From positions 1 through 36,145 of the forward strand of contig JAVKSM010000015.1 of the NCBI GenBank assembly GCA_039583705.1: a stretch of 36,145 nt of DNA, written 5' to 3'. Positions 8,869-16,107 of the stretch are shown here, in pieces. How positions within the stretch are numbered: the first letter of the stretch is position 1; each line of letters opens with the position of its first letter. Origin of the DNA: JAVKSM01 sp039583705 (GTDB lineage Bacteria > Actinomycetota > Actinomycetes > Mycobacteriales > Pseudonocardiaceae). Made by a program: the position numbers and the translations under genes. Below the pieces are notes generated by a model. That model was given only the letters and a program-made list of their open reading frames with translations. It ran no database searches and had not been told where the DNA came from.

Positions 8869-9981
8869 GTGAGCTCCTCGACGGCGGTGGCGGTCCCCAT
8901 CGAGAGCCTGGACGTGGCCGCCTACACCATCCCCACCGACGCCCCGGAGTCCGACGGCACCCTCGCCTGGGACTCCACGACGCTGGTCCTCGTGTCGGCC
9001 CACGCCGGCGGGTGCACCGGGATCGGCTACACCTACGCCGGGCCGGCCGCGGCCACCGTGGTCGGCAGCAAGCTGGCCGGAGTGGTCGAGGGTCGGGACG
9101 CGGCCACGCCGGCGGCCTCGTGGGCCGCGATGCAGCACGCCGTGCGCAACCTGGGCAAGCCGGGGGTCGTGGCCGAGGCGATCTCCGCGGTGGACGTGGC
9201 GCTGTGGGACCTGCATGCCCGGCTGCTCGACCTGCCCCTGGTGGTGGCGGTCGGGGCCGTCCACGACGCGACACCGATCTACGGCAGCGGCGGCTTCACC
9301 TCCTATGACGAGCAGACCCTCGCCGAGCAGCTCGCCGGCTGGGCCGCGGCCGGGATCCCCCGGGTGAAGATGAAGGTCGGCCGCGACCCCGAGGCCGACC
9401 CGAAGCGGCTGCGGGTGGCCCGGGCCGCGATCGGCGAGGAGACCGAGCTGTTCGTCGACGCCAACGGCGCCTACAGCCGCAAGGAGGCGCTGCTCTGGGC
9501 GCAGCGCTTCGCCGAGCACGACGTGCGGTGGTTCGAGGAGCCGGTGAGCTCTGACGACCTCGACGGGCTCGCGCTGCTGCGCGACCGCGGCCCGGCCGGG
9601 ATGGACGTCGCCGCCGGGGAGTACGGCTACCACCTGCCCTACTTCCAGCACATGCTCGACGCCGGCGCGGTGGACTGCCTGCAGGCCGACGTCACCCGCT
9701 GCGGCGGGATCACCGCAGCGGTGCGGGTGGCCGCGTTGTGCGACGCGCGGTCGATCGACCTCTCGCTGCACTGCGCGCCGCAGGTCTCCGCGCAGGTCGG
9801 CACCGTGGTCTGGCACCTGCGGCACCTGGAGTACTTCCACGACCACGTGCGCATCGAGGGCATGGCCTTCGACGGCGTGCTCGCCCCGGAGCCCGGTGGC
9901 CTGCTGCGGCCTGACCGCTCCCGGCCCGGGCTGGGCCTGCAGGTGAGGCACGCCGACCTGGAACGTTTCCGGACCGTCTGA
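8869..9981 (+). CDS. Enolase-superfamily enzyme, mandelate racemase subgroup
   Basis: 370 residues from GTG 8869; an in-frame GTG at 8845 would add eight residues, and neither start has a strong ribosome site. N-terminal capping domain (about 1-130) and (beta/alpha)7 barrel. All mandelate-racemase landmarks are present with family spacing: Lys167-x-Lys169, metal ligands Asp197, Glu223 and Glu251, and the Asp274/His301 dyad 27 residues apart. The enzyme should abstract a proton alpha to a carboxylate with Lys169 and/or His301, as a racemase or acid-sugar dehydratase. The exact substrate cannot be read from sequence. It stands alone between two convergent genes, so context does not help much. 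Confidence 0.85.
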   Translation: MSSSTAVAVPIESLDVAAYTIPTDAPESDGTLAWDSTTLVLVSAHAGGCTGIGYTYAGPAAATVVGSKLAGVVEGRDAATPAASWAAMQHAVRNLGKPGVVAEAISAVDVALWDLHARLLDLPLVVAVGAVHDATPIYGSGGFTSYDEQTLAEQLAGWAAAGIPRVKMKVGRDPEADPKRLRVARAAIGEETELFVDANGAYSRKEALLWAQRFAEHDVRWFEEPVSSDDLDGLALLRDRGPAGMDVAAGEYGYHLPYFQHMLDAGAVDCLQADVTRCGGITAAVRVAALCDARSIDLSLHCAPQVSAQVGTVVWHLRHLEYFHDHVRIEGMAFDGVLAPEPGGLLRPDRSRPGLGLQVRHADLERFRTV

Positions 9982-10028
9982 CGGTGGGGCCGTCCGCCCG
10001 CTGGCCGCCCCGGGGGCCGGGAGGAGGC

Positions 10029-11225
10029 TTACGGGCGATTCGGGCCCAGCTCCCAGAATGCCGGCCCGACGGGTTCGATGAAGTCGCCCCGTGCCACGAA
10101 GTATCCCTCGTCGTTGACCGCGATGGGCAGTTGCGGCAATGGCCGGGTCGCCGGGCCGAAGACCACCCTCGCCGAGTCAGTGATCAGGAACTGGGACCAG
10201 TGACACGGGCAGAGGCTGATGTTGGTCTGCTCGTCGTACAGCGAGGCCGGGCAGCCCAGGTGCGTGCACACCTTCGAGAAAGCGTAGTAGTCGCCGTAGT
10301 TGAAGTCCTCCTGCCCGGGCCGTTTATTGACCTTCGTGCCGGGCCGGAGCCGGAAGAGCATCACCGGCGCGTCGGTGGCCATCTCCGCGGCACGCAGCAG
10401 CTTCTCGTGGCCGGCATCCGAGTCCCGGAACGGGAACACGGTCTGCATCGAACCCGGTTCCATGTCCTCCGGCCGGACCCGGACGATCTGACCGAGTACC
10501 CCGGACTCGGCGCGCAGGTAGACGGTCTCGCCGTGGAGTGGCTTCCAGCCGGTGACCCACAGCGCGGCCTGGCTGCCGCCCCGCCACGGGTTGCGGACGA
10601 ACCCGCCGACGGCCAGGACGCCGGCGGTGACGCCGAACAGCCCGACCGCGCCGAGCAGCGCCCGTTTGACGAGCGTACGGCGGCCGAAGCCGGTGTCCTC
10701 GCCGGCCTCCTCGAACCGGGCAGCCGCCGTCTTGCGGTCCAGCTCCTCGGAGTGCCCGGTGTGGAAATGCTGCACCGAGACCTCCTCCGGGAAGAACTTC
10801 TTCAGGTAGAAGATCAAGCCGACGCCCAGCGACAGCACCGCCAGGCCGAAGGTGCACCCGATGACCGGGGTGTAGGCCGAGTAGAGCCGGTGCCCGTTCG
10901 TGAACGGGTCCACGTACTCGTTGGGCCAGAGGCTGTAGGCGAGGACGAACGCGATCGCGAACAGCGCGGACAGCGTGAAGCACAGCGCGGTGATGCGCTC
11001 GGCCCGCTTCTCGCGCCTGGTCCCGGCCTTCGGCCACTTGCTGACGTCGGCCACGACCTCGACGCCTTGCATCGCGCTGGCCAGTCGGACCAGCTCCTCG
11101 CGGCTCATGCGGGCCAGCTCGAGCTCGCTCGGGATCTGGGGCGGAAGGTGCTCCGCGCCCTGGCTCGGGATCTCGGGCGGAAGGTGCTCCGGGCCCAGGC
11201 TCGGCAGGTCCGGGTCTCTCGCCAT
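10029..11225 (-). CDS. qcrA: Rieske iron-sulfur subunit of cytochrome bc1/bcc complex
   Basis: 398 residues from ATG 11225, which overlaps the qcrC stop by one base. The N-terminal polar region contains an in-frame duplication (about residues 11-33). Three transmembrane helices follow (about 78-100, 116-142, 186-210), as is usual for actinobacterial QcrA. The periplasmic-side Rieske domain carries Cys320-Thr-His322-Leu-Gly-Cys325 and Cys339-Pro-Cys341-His342. The 2Fe-2S ligands are C320, H322, C339 and H342, with C325/C341 as the disulfide. The residue after His342 is Trp where Gly is usual (CPCHWSQF), next to the cluster, which might shift its potential. It accepts electrons from quinol at QcrB and passes them to QcrC. 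Confidence 0.92.
   Translation of the reverse strand: MARDPDLPSLGPEHLPPEIPSQGAEHLPPQIPSELELARMSREELVRLASAMQGVEVVADVSKWPKAGTRREKRAERITALCFTLSALFAIAFVLAYSLWPNEYVDPFTNGHRLYSAYTPVIGCTFGLAVLSLGVGLIFYLKKFFPEEVSVQHFHTGHSEELDRKTAAARFEEAGEDTGFGRRTLVKRALLGAVGLFGVTAGVLAVGGFVRNPWRGGSQAALWVTGWKPLHGETVYLRAESGVLGQIVRVRPEDMEPGSMQTVFPFRDSDAGHEKLLRAAEMATDAPVMLFRLRPGTKVNKRPGQEDFNYGDYYAFSKVCTHLGCPASLYDEQTNISLCPCHWSQFLITDSARVVFGPATRPLPQLPIAVNDEGYFVARGDFIEPVGPAFWELGPNRP
11127..11198. repeat. 36-bp in-frame tandem duplication inside qcrA
   Basis: Two copies (11127-11162 and 11163-11198) differ at only a few bases and encode two 12-residue units with the core EHLPPxIPS in the cytoplasmic N-terminus of QcrA. Confidence 0.8.
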
Positions 11226-12091
11226 CACGACCTCGCTCCCAGCCAGATGGTGATGCCGACCAGCGTCACCAGACCCACCAGGAACGCGACCAGGCCCTCG
11301 GCCGTCGGGCCGATCTCGCCGAGGTTGAAGCCGCCCGGCGTGTTCCGCTGGCCGCGGACCGACAGGACGTAGGCGATGATGTCCTTCTTCTCCTCCGGCG
11401 TGAGCTGGCGATCGCCGAACTTCGGCATGTCCTGTGGACCGCTGAGCATCGCGGTGTAGATCTGGTCGGGGGTGGCCGGGTTCAGGATGGGGGCGAACCG
11501 GCCGGAGTCCAGCGGGCCGCCGCGGCCGGTGAAGCTGTGGCAGGAGGCGCAGTTGAGCCGGAACAGCTCGCCGCCGCGGGCCACGTCGTCCCCGATCAGC
11601 GCGTCGCCGTGCTGCGCGGGTGGCTCCGGGCCGCCCCCGTTGGCCTGGACATACGTCTCCAGCGCCTGCAGGTCCTGCCGGCCTGCGGCGGTGGTCTGGT
11701 CGAACTGGGGGAGCGGGGGCTTGCGCAGCGCCTGGTCGCTCTCCCGGGCCAGCGGCATCCGCCCCGTGGAGACCTGGAAGTAGACCGCGGCCGCGCCCAC
11801 CCCGATCAGGCTGGGGGCCCGGCCAGGCACGCCCTGCAGGTTCGACCCGTGGCAACTGATGCACGTGTCGTTGTAGAGCTGCTGACCCTTGGCGATCAGT
11901 GTGGTGTCGGCGCCGGACTGGGCGGCGGCGACCTGCGGCCGGGGAGCGAGCAGCGTGTACAGGCCGCCCGTCACCAGTAGGCCGATCCCCAGGGCGAGGA
12001 GGCCGGCGAGCCTGCGCCGGAGCTTGCCGTGCGTGCGGCGGCCGTGGCGGTGACGGGGAGTGTCGCCGGCCTGCTGGGGTCGATCGGCCAT
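11225..12091 (-). CDS. qcrC: Di-heme cytochrome c subunit of bcc complex
   Basis: 288 residues from ATG 12091, with GAGGAGG about five bases upstream. A basic N-terminus precedes one transmembrane helix (about 28-48). Two cytochrome c domains follow with heme sites CISCH (77-81) and CASCH (181-185). The C-terminal helix (about 264-285) anchors the protein. This is the standard actinobacterial QcrC layout, in which the fused di-heme subunit replaces soluble cytochrome c and hands electrons directly to CuA of the oxidase. It is co-transcribed with qcrA, but qcrB and ctaE are not next to it as they are in the usual ctaE-qcrCAB operon. Confidence 0.92.
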   Translation of the reverse strand: MADRPQQAGDTPRHRHGRRTHGKLRRRLAGLLALGIGLLVTGGLYTLLAPRPQVAAAQSGADTTLIAKGQQLYNDTCISCHGSNLQGVPGRAPSLIGVGAAAVYFQVSTGRMPLARESDQALRKPPLPQFDQTTAAGRQDLQALETYVQANGGGPEPPAQHGDALIGDDVARGGELFRLNCASCHSFTGRGGPLDSGRFAPILNPATPDQIYTAMLSGPQDMPKFGDRQLTPEEKKDIIAYVLSVRGQRNTPGGFNLGEIGPTAEGLVAFLVGLVTLVGITIWLGARS

Positions 12092-12105
12092 GCATACCTC
12101 CTCGG

Positions 12106-12188
12106 CCCCGGTCCTCGGCGCCCCGGTCCTCGGCGCCCCGGTCCGCAACGCCCCGGTCCGCAACGCCCCGGTCCGCAACGCCCCGGTC
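12106..12188. repeat. 15-bp tandem repeat, 5.5 copies, in the qcrC leader
   Basis: Copies 1-2 (12106-12135) read CCCCGGTCCTCGGCG, copies 3-5 (12136-12180) read CCCCGGTCCGCAACG, and a half copy ends at 12188. The two-type structure shows two rounds of local duplication. It ends about 14 bases before the qcrC start and would be transcribed in the leader. Confidence 0.9.
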
Positions 12189-12493
12189 GGCGGCGGCTGC
12201 CGGGCCGGCCGGCTGGGCGGACGCTCCGCCCTGATCCCCCCAGCGACGCGGCCCAAACATACCGGCGCGCGCAAACACCGATGGGTCACCGGAGGGATCC
12301 GGCACAGCCGACCGTGTCCCCGCATGCTGCCACCGCGCCGTGCCGCACCTCGTCCCGGGCAGGTTTCGGTCGCGCCCCTCGGCCCGGCACGGGTTGCGGC
12401 AGGGGCGGACGGGTGTGGAGACTCCTACCCTGCGGCTGCCGGTTCCGGGGCCTCGCTGGCTGCCATTCCGCTCACGTGGTCGGTCGCCCGGGC

Positions 12494-12515
12494 GGGTTTG
12501 AGTCGGGTTTGAGTC
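12494..12515. repeat. Perfect 11-bp tandem repeat upstream of ctaC
   Basis: GGGTTTGAGTC occurs twice without a gap, about 85 bp before the ctaC start. A pair of head-to-tail sites 11 bp apart lies on the same helix face, which suits an activator or response-regulator dimer, but it may also be a chance duplication. Confidence 0.6.
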
Positions 12516-12600
12516 GCCCAGCGGTGGGAAGGGGGGTCACGCCGGACATCCGCCCACCGTTAGCCTGCAGCCGCGCCGGGAACCGGCCGAGGAGGTACGC

Positions 12601-13278
12601 GTGCCCTTCCGTGACGTGTTCGACCAGGTCTTCCGAGTGTGGTCGGTGATCGCTGCGGTCGTCTTCGGACTGGTCTGCATCATCCTGGTGCTGGCGATCG
12701 TGCGAAACCGGGCGAAGTGGCGTCAGAAGCTGCCGTTCCGAGCGCACAAGAACACCCCGCTTGAGCTGGGCTACGTCGTGCTGCTCGCCGGGATCGCCGG
12801 CGCCCTGGTGTACGGCAGCTTCCGGGCGAACGCCGTGCTGCACGACGGGGTGGGCCTGGGCAGCGGGGTGAGCCTCACCAAGGCCGCGACGACCTCCCCT
12901 GCCACCCGCATCGACGTCACCGCCTTCCGCTGGTGCTGGGACTTCCGCTACCGGGCGGCACCGGCGGTGGACGTGACCGGCCAGTGCACGACCGGCAGCT
13001 ACCCCACCGTGGTGGTGCCGGCCGGCCAGCCCGTCGAGTTCGACATCACCTCACGCGACGTGATACACGGGTTCTGGTTGCCCGATTTCATGACGAAACG
13101 CCTCGCCTATCCGAACCACGTGAACACGCTGCGGATGGTGTTCCCTCGGGAAGGACAGTGGCGGGGGCGCTGCTACGAATACTGCGGGACCCACCACGTG
13201 ACGATGGACTTCTACGTGCGCGCGGTGTCCCCGGCGAAATACCAGCAGTTCCTGCAGAGCGGCGGGGCGACGGCATGA
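12601..13278 (+). CDS. ctaC: Cytochrome c oxidase subunit II (CuA)
   Basis: 225 residues from GTG 12601 with GAGGAGG five bases upstream. Two N-terminal transmembrane helices (about 12-34, 55-75) precede the cupredoxin domain. The CuA set is complete: His156 (VIHGFW), then Cys191-Tyr-Glu193-Tyr-Cys195 with His199 and Met202 at the canonical spacing. The aromatic electron-entry patch (about 110-117, FRWCWDF) is present. There is no lipobox or cleavable signal peptide, unlike many actinobacterial CtaC proteins. The protein is short because it has no C-terminal cytochrome c domain, as expected when QcrC is the donor. Its stop overlaps ctaD by four bases. Confidence 0.93.
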   Translation: MPFRDVFDQVFRVWSVIAAVVFGLVCIILVLAIVRNRAKWRQKLPFRAHKNTPLELGYVVLLAGIAGALVYGSFRANAVLHDGVGLGSGVSLTKAATTSPATRIDVTAFRWCWDFRYRAAPAVDVTGQCTTGSYPTVVVPAGQPVEFDITSRDVIHGFWLPDFMTKRLAYPNHVNTLRMVFPREGQWRGRCYEYCGTHHVTMDFYVRAVSPAKYQQFLQSGGATA

Positions 13279-14930
13279 CGGCGACCGCCGACCTGCCGGC
13301 GCCCGCCGAGTCCCGGCCCGGCCGGGCGCCCGGCTCGATCGTCGGCTGGCTGGCCAGCACCGACCACAAGCGCATAGCACTGCTGACCCTGGGCACCGCG
13401 CTCGTGGTGATGCTCGTGTCCGGCGGGCTCGCGCTGACCATGCGCGCGCAGCTCGCCCAGCCACAGTTGAACGTGCTGAGCAACGACCGCTACGACCAGT
13501 TTTTCACGATCCACGGCACGCTCATGATCTACATGGTCATGACGCCGTTCGCGATCGGGGCCGGGCTCTATCTCGTTCCGTTGCAGATCGGTGCCCCGAA
13601 CATCGCGGCGCCTCGCACGGCCATGCTCGGGTACTGGCTCTACCTGACCGGCGCGGTGATGGTGCTCTCCGGGTTCCTCACCGACTCCGGGGCAGCCGAC
13701 CAGGGTTGGTACTCCTACCCGCCGCTGGCCACCAGTCGCTACTCCCCGGGCATGGGCGTGAACCTGTGGATCGTCGGGGTGGCCCTCGACGGGGTCGCCA
13801 TGATGCTGATGGCCGGCACGGTGTTGTGGACGGTGCTGCTGCGGCGCGCGCGGGGCGTGACCATGCTGCGGCTGCCGATGTTCGCCTGGTCGGTCGTGGT
13901 CACCAACCTCATGGTGATCGGGGCGTTCCCGTCGCTGCTCGCCGCGGTGGGCATGCTCGCGCTCGGTCGGGTGCGGCCGGACCTGTTCGCCCAGGACGTC
14001 TGGACCTTCGGCTACCAGCAGGTCTTCTGGTTCTTCGGGCATCCCGTGGTCTACGTGATGTTCTTTCCGTTCGTCGGCGCGGTGGCCGAGGTGATCTCCA
14101 CGTTCGCCGGGCGCCGGTTCTTCGGTTACAAGTTCTTCGTGCTCTCGCAGTTGGGCTTCGCGGCGCTGTCGATGAGCGTGTGGGGCCACCACCTGTTCAC
14201 CAGCGGTCAGGAGTCGAACGACTACTTCTCGCTGATGTCGATCGCGCTGGTGGTCCCGGCCGGCATCGAGTACTTCGATTTGCTCGCCACGCTGGTCGGC
14301 GGCCGGCTGCGGTTCCCGACGGCGATGCTGTTCGCCCTGGCGTTCCTGCCCCAGTTCCTCATCGGCGGGCTGACCGGCATCATGATCGGCACTCCGGCCC
14401 TCGACTACCAGATGAACGGCAGCTACTTCATCGTCGGGCACTGGCACTACACACTGGCCGCCGGGAGCCTGTTCGGGCTGTTCGCCGGGTTGTACTTCTG
14501 GTTCCCCAAGGCGACCGGCCGGATGCTGCGCGAGGGGCTGGGCAAGGCGCACTTCTGCCTGTGGTTCGTCGGGACGAACCTGACGTTCCTGCCGTTCTTC
14601 TGGCTCGGGATGCGCGGCATGCCACGGCGCGTCCCCACCTACCTGCCGGGGGACGGGCTCACCACCGGGAACCTCGTCTCCACGATCGGCGCCGGCCTGT
14701 TGGGCGTGGGCGCCCTGCTGTTCATCGCGAACGTCCAGATCTCGCTGCGCCGCCCGCGCTACGCACCGCCCAACCCGTGGCAGGCGCACACCCTGGAGTG
14801 GGCGACCTCCTCGCCGCCGCCGAGGTTCAACTTCAGCCCGCGCCACCCGGTTCCGCCGGTGCACAGCTACGCCCCGCTGCTCGACCTGCGTGAGCAGGAG
14901 CAGCAGTCGGCCCGGGCGGGTGCGGGATGA
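13275..14930 (+). CDS. ctaD: Cytochrome c oxidase subunit I with unusual proton-channel residues
   Basis: 551 residues from ATG 13275 (ATGA overlap with ctaC). Twelve-helix heme-copper oxidase core. Metal ligands are intact: His80 and His391 (heme a), His389 (heme a3), and His256, His305 and His306 (CuB), with the His256-Tyr260 cross-link pair. The propionate-binding MPRR lies near 449-452. Proton-pathway residues are not canonical: GAPN109 replaces GAPD at the D-channel mouth, GHPV258VY replaces GHPEVY on helix VI, and PAGIE332 replaces PTGIK on helix VIII. It should still reduce oxygen, but pumping is uncertain. It is probably a second, divergent oxidase; whether a canonical ctaD exists elsewhere cannot be seen here. 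Confidence 0.92.
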   Translation: MTATADLPAPAESRPGRAPGSIVGWLASTDHKRIALLTLGTALVVMLVSGGLALTMRAQLAQPQLNVLSNDRYDQFFTIHGTLMIYMVMTPFAIGAGLYLVPLQIGAPNIAAPRTAMLGYWLYLTGAVMVLSGFLTDSGAADQGWYSYPPLATSRYSPGMGVNLWIVGVALDGVAMMLMAGTVLWTVLLRRARGVTMLRLPMFAWSVVVTNLMVIGAFPSLLAAVGMLALGRVRPDLFAQDVWTFGYQQVFWFFGHPVVYVMFFPFVGAVAEVISTFAGRRFFGYKFFVLSQLGFAALSMSVWGHHLFTSGQESNDYFSLMSIALVVPAGIEYFDLLATLVGGRLRFPTAMLFALAFLPQFLIGGLTGIMIGTPALDYQMNGSYFIVGHWHYTLAAGSLFGLFAGLYFWFPKATGRMLREGLGKAHFCLWFVGTNLTFLPFFWLGMRGMPRRVPTYLPGDGLTTGNLVSTIGAGLLGVGALLFIANVQISLRRPRYAPPNPWQAHTLEWATSSPPPRFNFSPRHPVPPVHSYAPLLDLREQEQQSARAGAG

Positions 14931-15511
14931 GGCCGAGGCCGGCCCACGCGGTCGTCGGCGGGTGGGCCGCGGCCAACCTCGGGCTCGCCCTGGGCCTGCT
15001 CGCGTTCCGCCCGGGGACACTCGAGCTCATGATCCACATCGCCGCCACCGCTGCCGTCGCGGGGTTCGGGCTGGCCGTCCTGGTGGCGCTGCGGACCGGT
15101 CGGGAGGGGCCGCAGGTGCGCCAGCCCAGGCGGGCGACCGCCGGGGTGTTGGTGGCGCTCGGGTTGGCGGTGGGCCTCAGCGGATTCGCTTACGGCTGGT
15201 GGCTGGCGCTGCTCGGGATCTACCCGCTACTGCTCGGGGCGTTGCTGGGGCTGGCGCGCCGGGAACGGCTGCCGCTGGGAGCCCAGCCGTGGCCGGTCGC
15301 GCTCGACGGAGCCGAGCCCGCGGGGCACCCGAGCCTGGCGCACGACGGTTCGTCCCTCGGCGCCGCGGTGGCGCTTCCCGCGGACCACCCCGGCCACGGC
15401 CCACCCACGCCGGCGCCATCCTCGGAGCCGTCGAAGGTGGTCCACGGCGCGGTCACGCTGGCGACCGCGGTGGGTGCCGTGAGGACGCTGCTGCGGAGGC
15501 GGAAGAAGTGA
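14927..15511 (+). CDS. Small membrane protein in oxidase operon, unknown
   Basis: 194 residues from ATG 14927, overlapping the ctaD stop by four bases. Four hydrophobic segments are visible (about 8-28, 33-55, 68-86 and 88-106). A Pro/Ala/His-rich stretch (about 118-165) and a short Arg/Lys-ended hydrophobic tail follow. It sits where a subunit III or IV gene would be expected but shows no recognisable CtaE or CtaF motif. It may be an accessory subunit or assembly factor specific to this oxidase type. I do not recognise the family. Confidence 0.75.
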   Translation: MRPRPAHAVVGGWAAANLGLALGLLAFRPGTLELMIHIAATAAVAGFGLAVLVALRTGREGPQVRQPRRATAGVLVALGLAVGLSGFAYGWWLALLGIYPLLLGALLGLARRERLPLGAQPWPVALDGAEPAGHPSLAHDGSSLGAAVALPADHPGHGPPTPAPSSEPSKVVHGAVTLATAVGAVRTLLRRRKK

Positions 15512-15567
15512 GCGGACACGTGATGACCGGCAGTTCGGTGAGCGGACACGTGATGACCGGCAGTTCG
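15508..15567. repeat. Perfect 30-bp tandem duplication over the start of the CtaG-like gene
   Basis: 15508-15537 and 15538-15567 are identical and a third degenerate copy follows. Each unit carries an in-frame GTG and ATG, so the duplication doubles the candidate start codons and inserts ten residues including a His-Val-Met motif. Confidence 0.9.
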
Positions 15568-16107
15568 GCGAGCGGGCACCTGCTGCACATGGCGACGATG
15601 GGACTGCTCGTCGCGGTCGCCGCGCCGGCGCTGCTGCTCGTGCTCGTCCGGGCCGTCCCGCGGCTGGACCGGCTCACCGTTCCCGCCGGTGTGGCCCTGC
15701 CCGGGTTCGTCGCGCTGCACGCCGGCATCACCGTGTGGTCGGACCGCGCGCCGCTCCCGCCGCTGTATGACACGGTGGCGCACCTCGTGCTGCTGGTGGG
15801 GGCGATGCTGTTCTGGGCGCCGGTGCTGGGGATCCGGCGCCGGCTCCCGGATGCCGGCCGGGTGGTGTACCTGTTCGCGGCCATGCCGCTGCTGGACCTG
15901 GCCGGGGTCTGGCTGGTCGCCGAGGGTGACCGCTCCGGTGGCCTGGCCATGATCGTCGGGATGATCCCGATGGGGCTGATCGCCGTGGCCATCACCTGGA
16001 AGTGGATCGGTGGCGAGGAGCGGCGTGCCGCACTCGACGAGACGGCCGGGGTGCCCGGCGCGGCGACGGCCGGGGTGCCCGGCGCCGCGACGAACCAGGG
16101 CGGGTGA
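15508..16107 (+). CDS. CtaG-like (caa3-type) oxidase assembly membrane protein
   Basis: 199 residues from GTG 15508, which overlaps the previous stop (GTGA) and has GGAGG nine bases upstream. The N-terminus is a 10-residue repeat (SGHVMTGSS twice, then SGHLLH). The HLLHMATMGLLVAVAAPALL stretch resembles the MxQHLLLMxxAPPLL block of CtaG_Caa3 proteins. The body has about five helices with His/Asp/Tyr residues near the ends (YDTVAHLVLL, LLDLAGVW), and the tail has a short AGVPGAAT duplication. CtaG proteins assist copper or heme insertion in oxidase assembly. The assignment rests on the motif and operon position. It is shorter than typical CtaG_Caa3 (about 250-300 residues), so it may be a reduced relative. 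Confidence 0.6.
   Translation: MSGHVMTGSSVSGHVMTGSSASGHLLHMATMGLLVAVAAPALLLVLVRAVPRLDRLTVPAGVALPGFVALHAGITVWSDRAPLPPLYDTVAHLVLLVGAMLFWAPVLGIRRRLPDAGRVVYLFAAMPLLDLAGVWLVAEGDRSGGLAMIVGMIPMGLIAVAITWKWIGGEERRAALDETAGVPGAATAGVPGAATNQGG

Larger units (their letters stand above)
12092..12600. other. 509-bp divergent control region between qcrC and ctaC
   Basis: No convincing gene is present. It holds a 15-bp tandem repeat (12106-12188) and an 11-bp tandem repeat (12494-12515). A weak actinobacterial -10-like TAGCCT at 12561-12566 lies in the ctaC direction, and a TATGTT-like hexamer at 12256-12261 in the qcrC direction. Neither has a clear -35, so promoter positions are guesses. The ctaC ribosome site GAGGAGG lies at about 12589-12595. 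This single region probably coordinates both halves of the respiratory complex. Confidence 0.5.

Noticed and set aside
8701..9951. Long minus-strand extension upstream of the acetate transporter ATG
   Set aside because: The extension is antisense to the enolase-superfamily gene, whose active-site residues all align; the transporter start has its own strong ribosome site.
12106..12188. Tandem repeats before qcrC as a CRISPR-like array
   Set aside because: Units are 15 bp with no spacers; this is simple tandem duplication and no cas gene is present.
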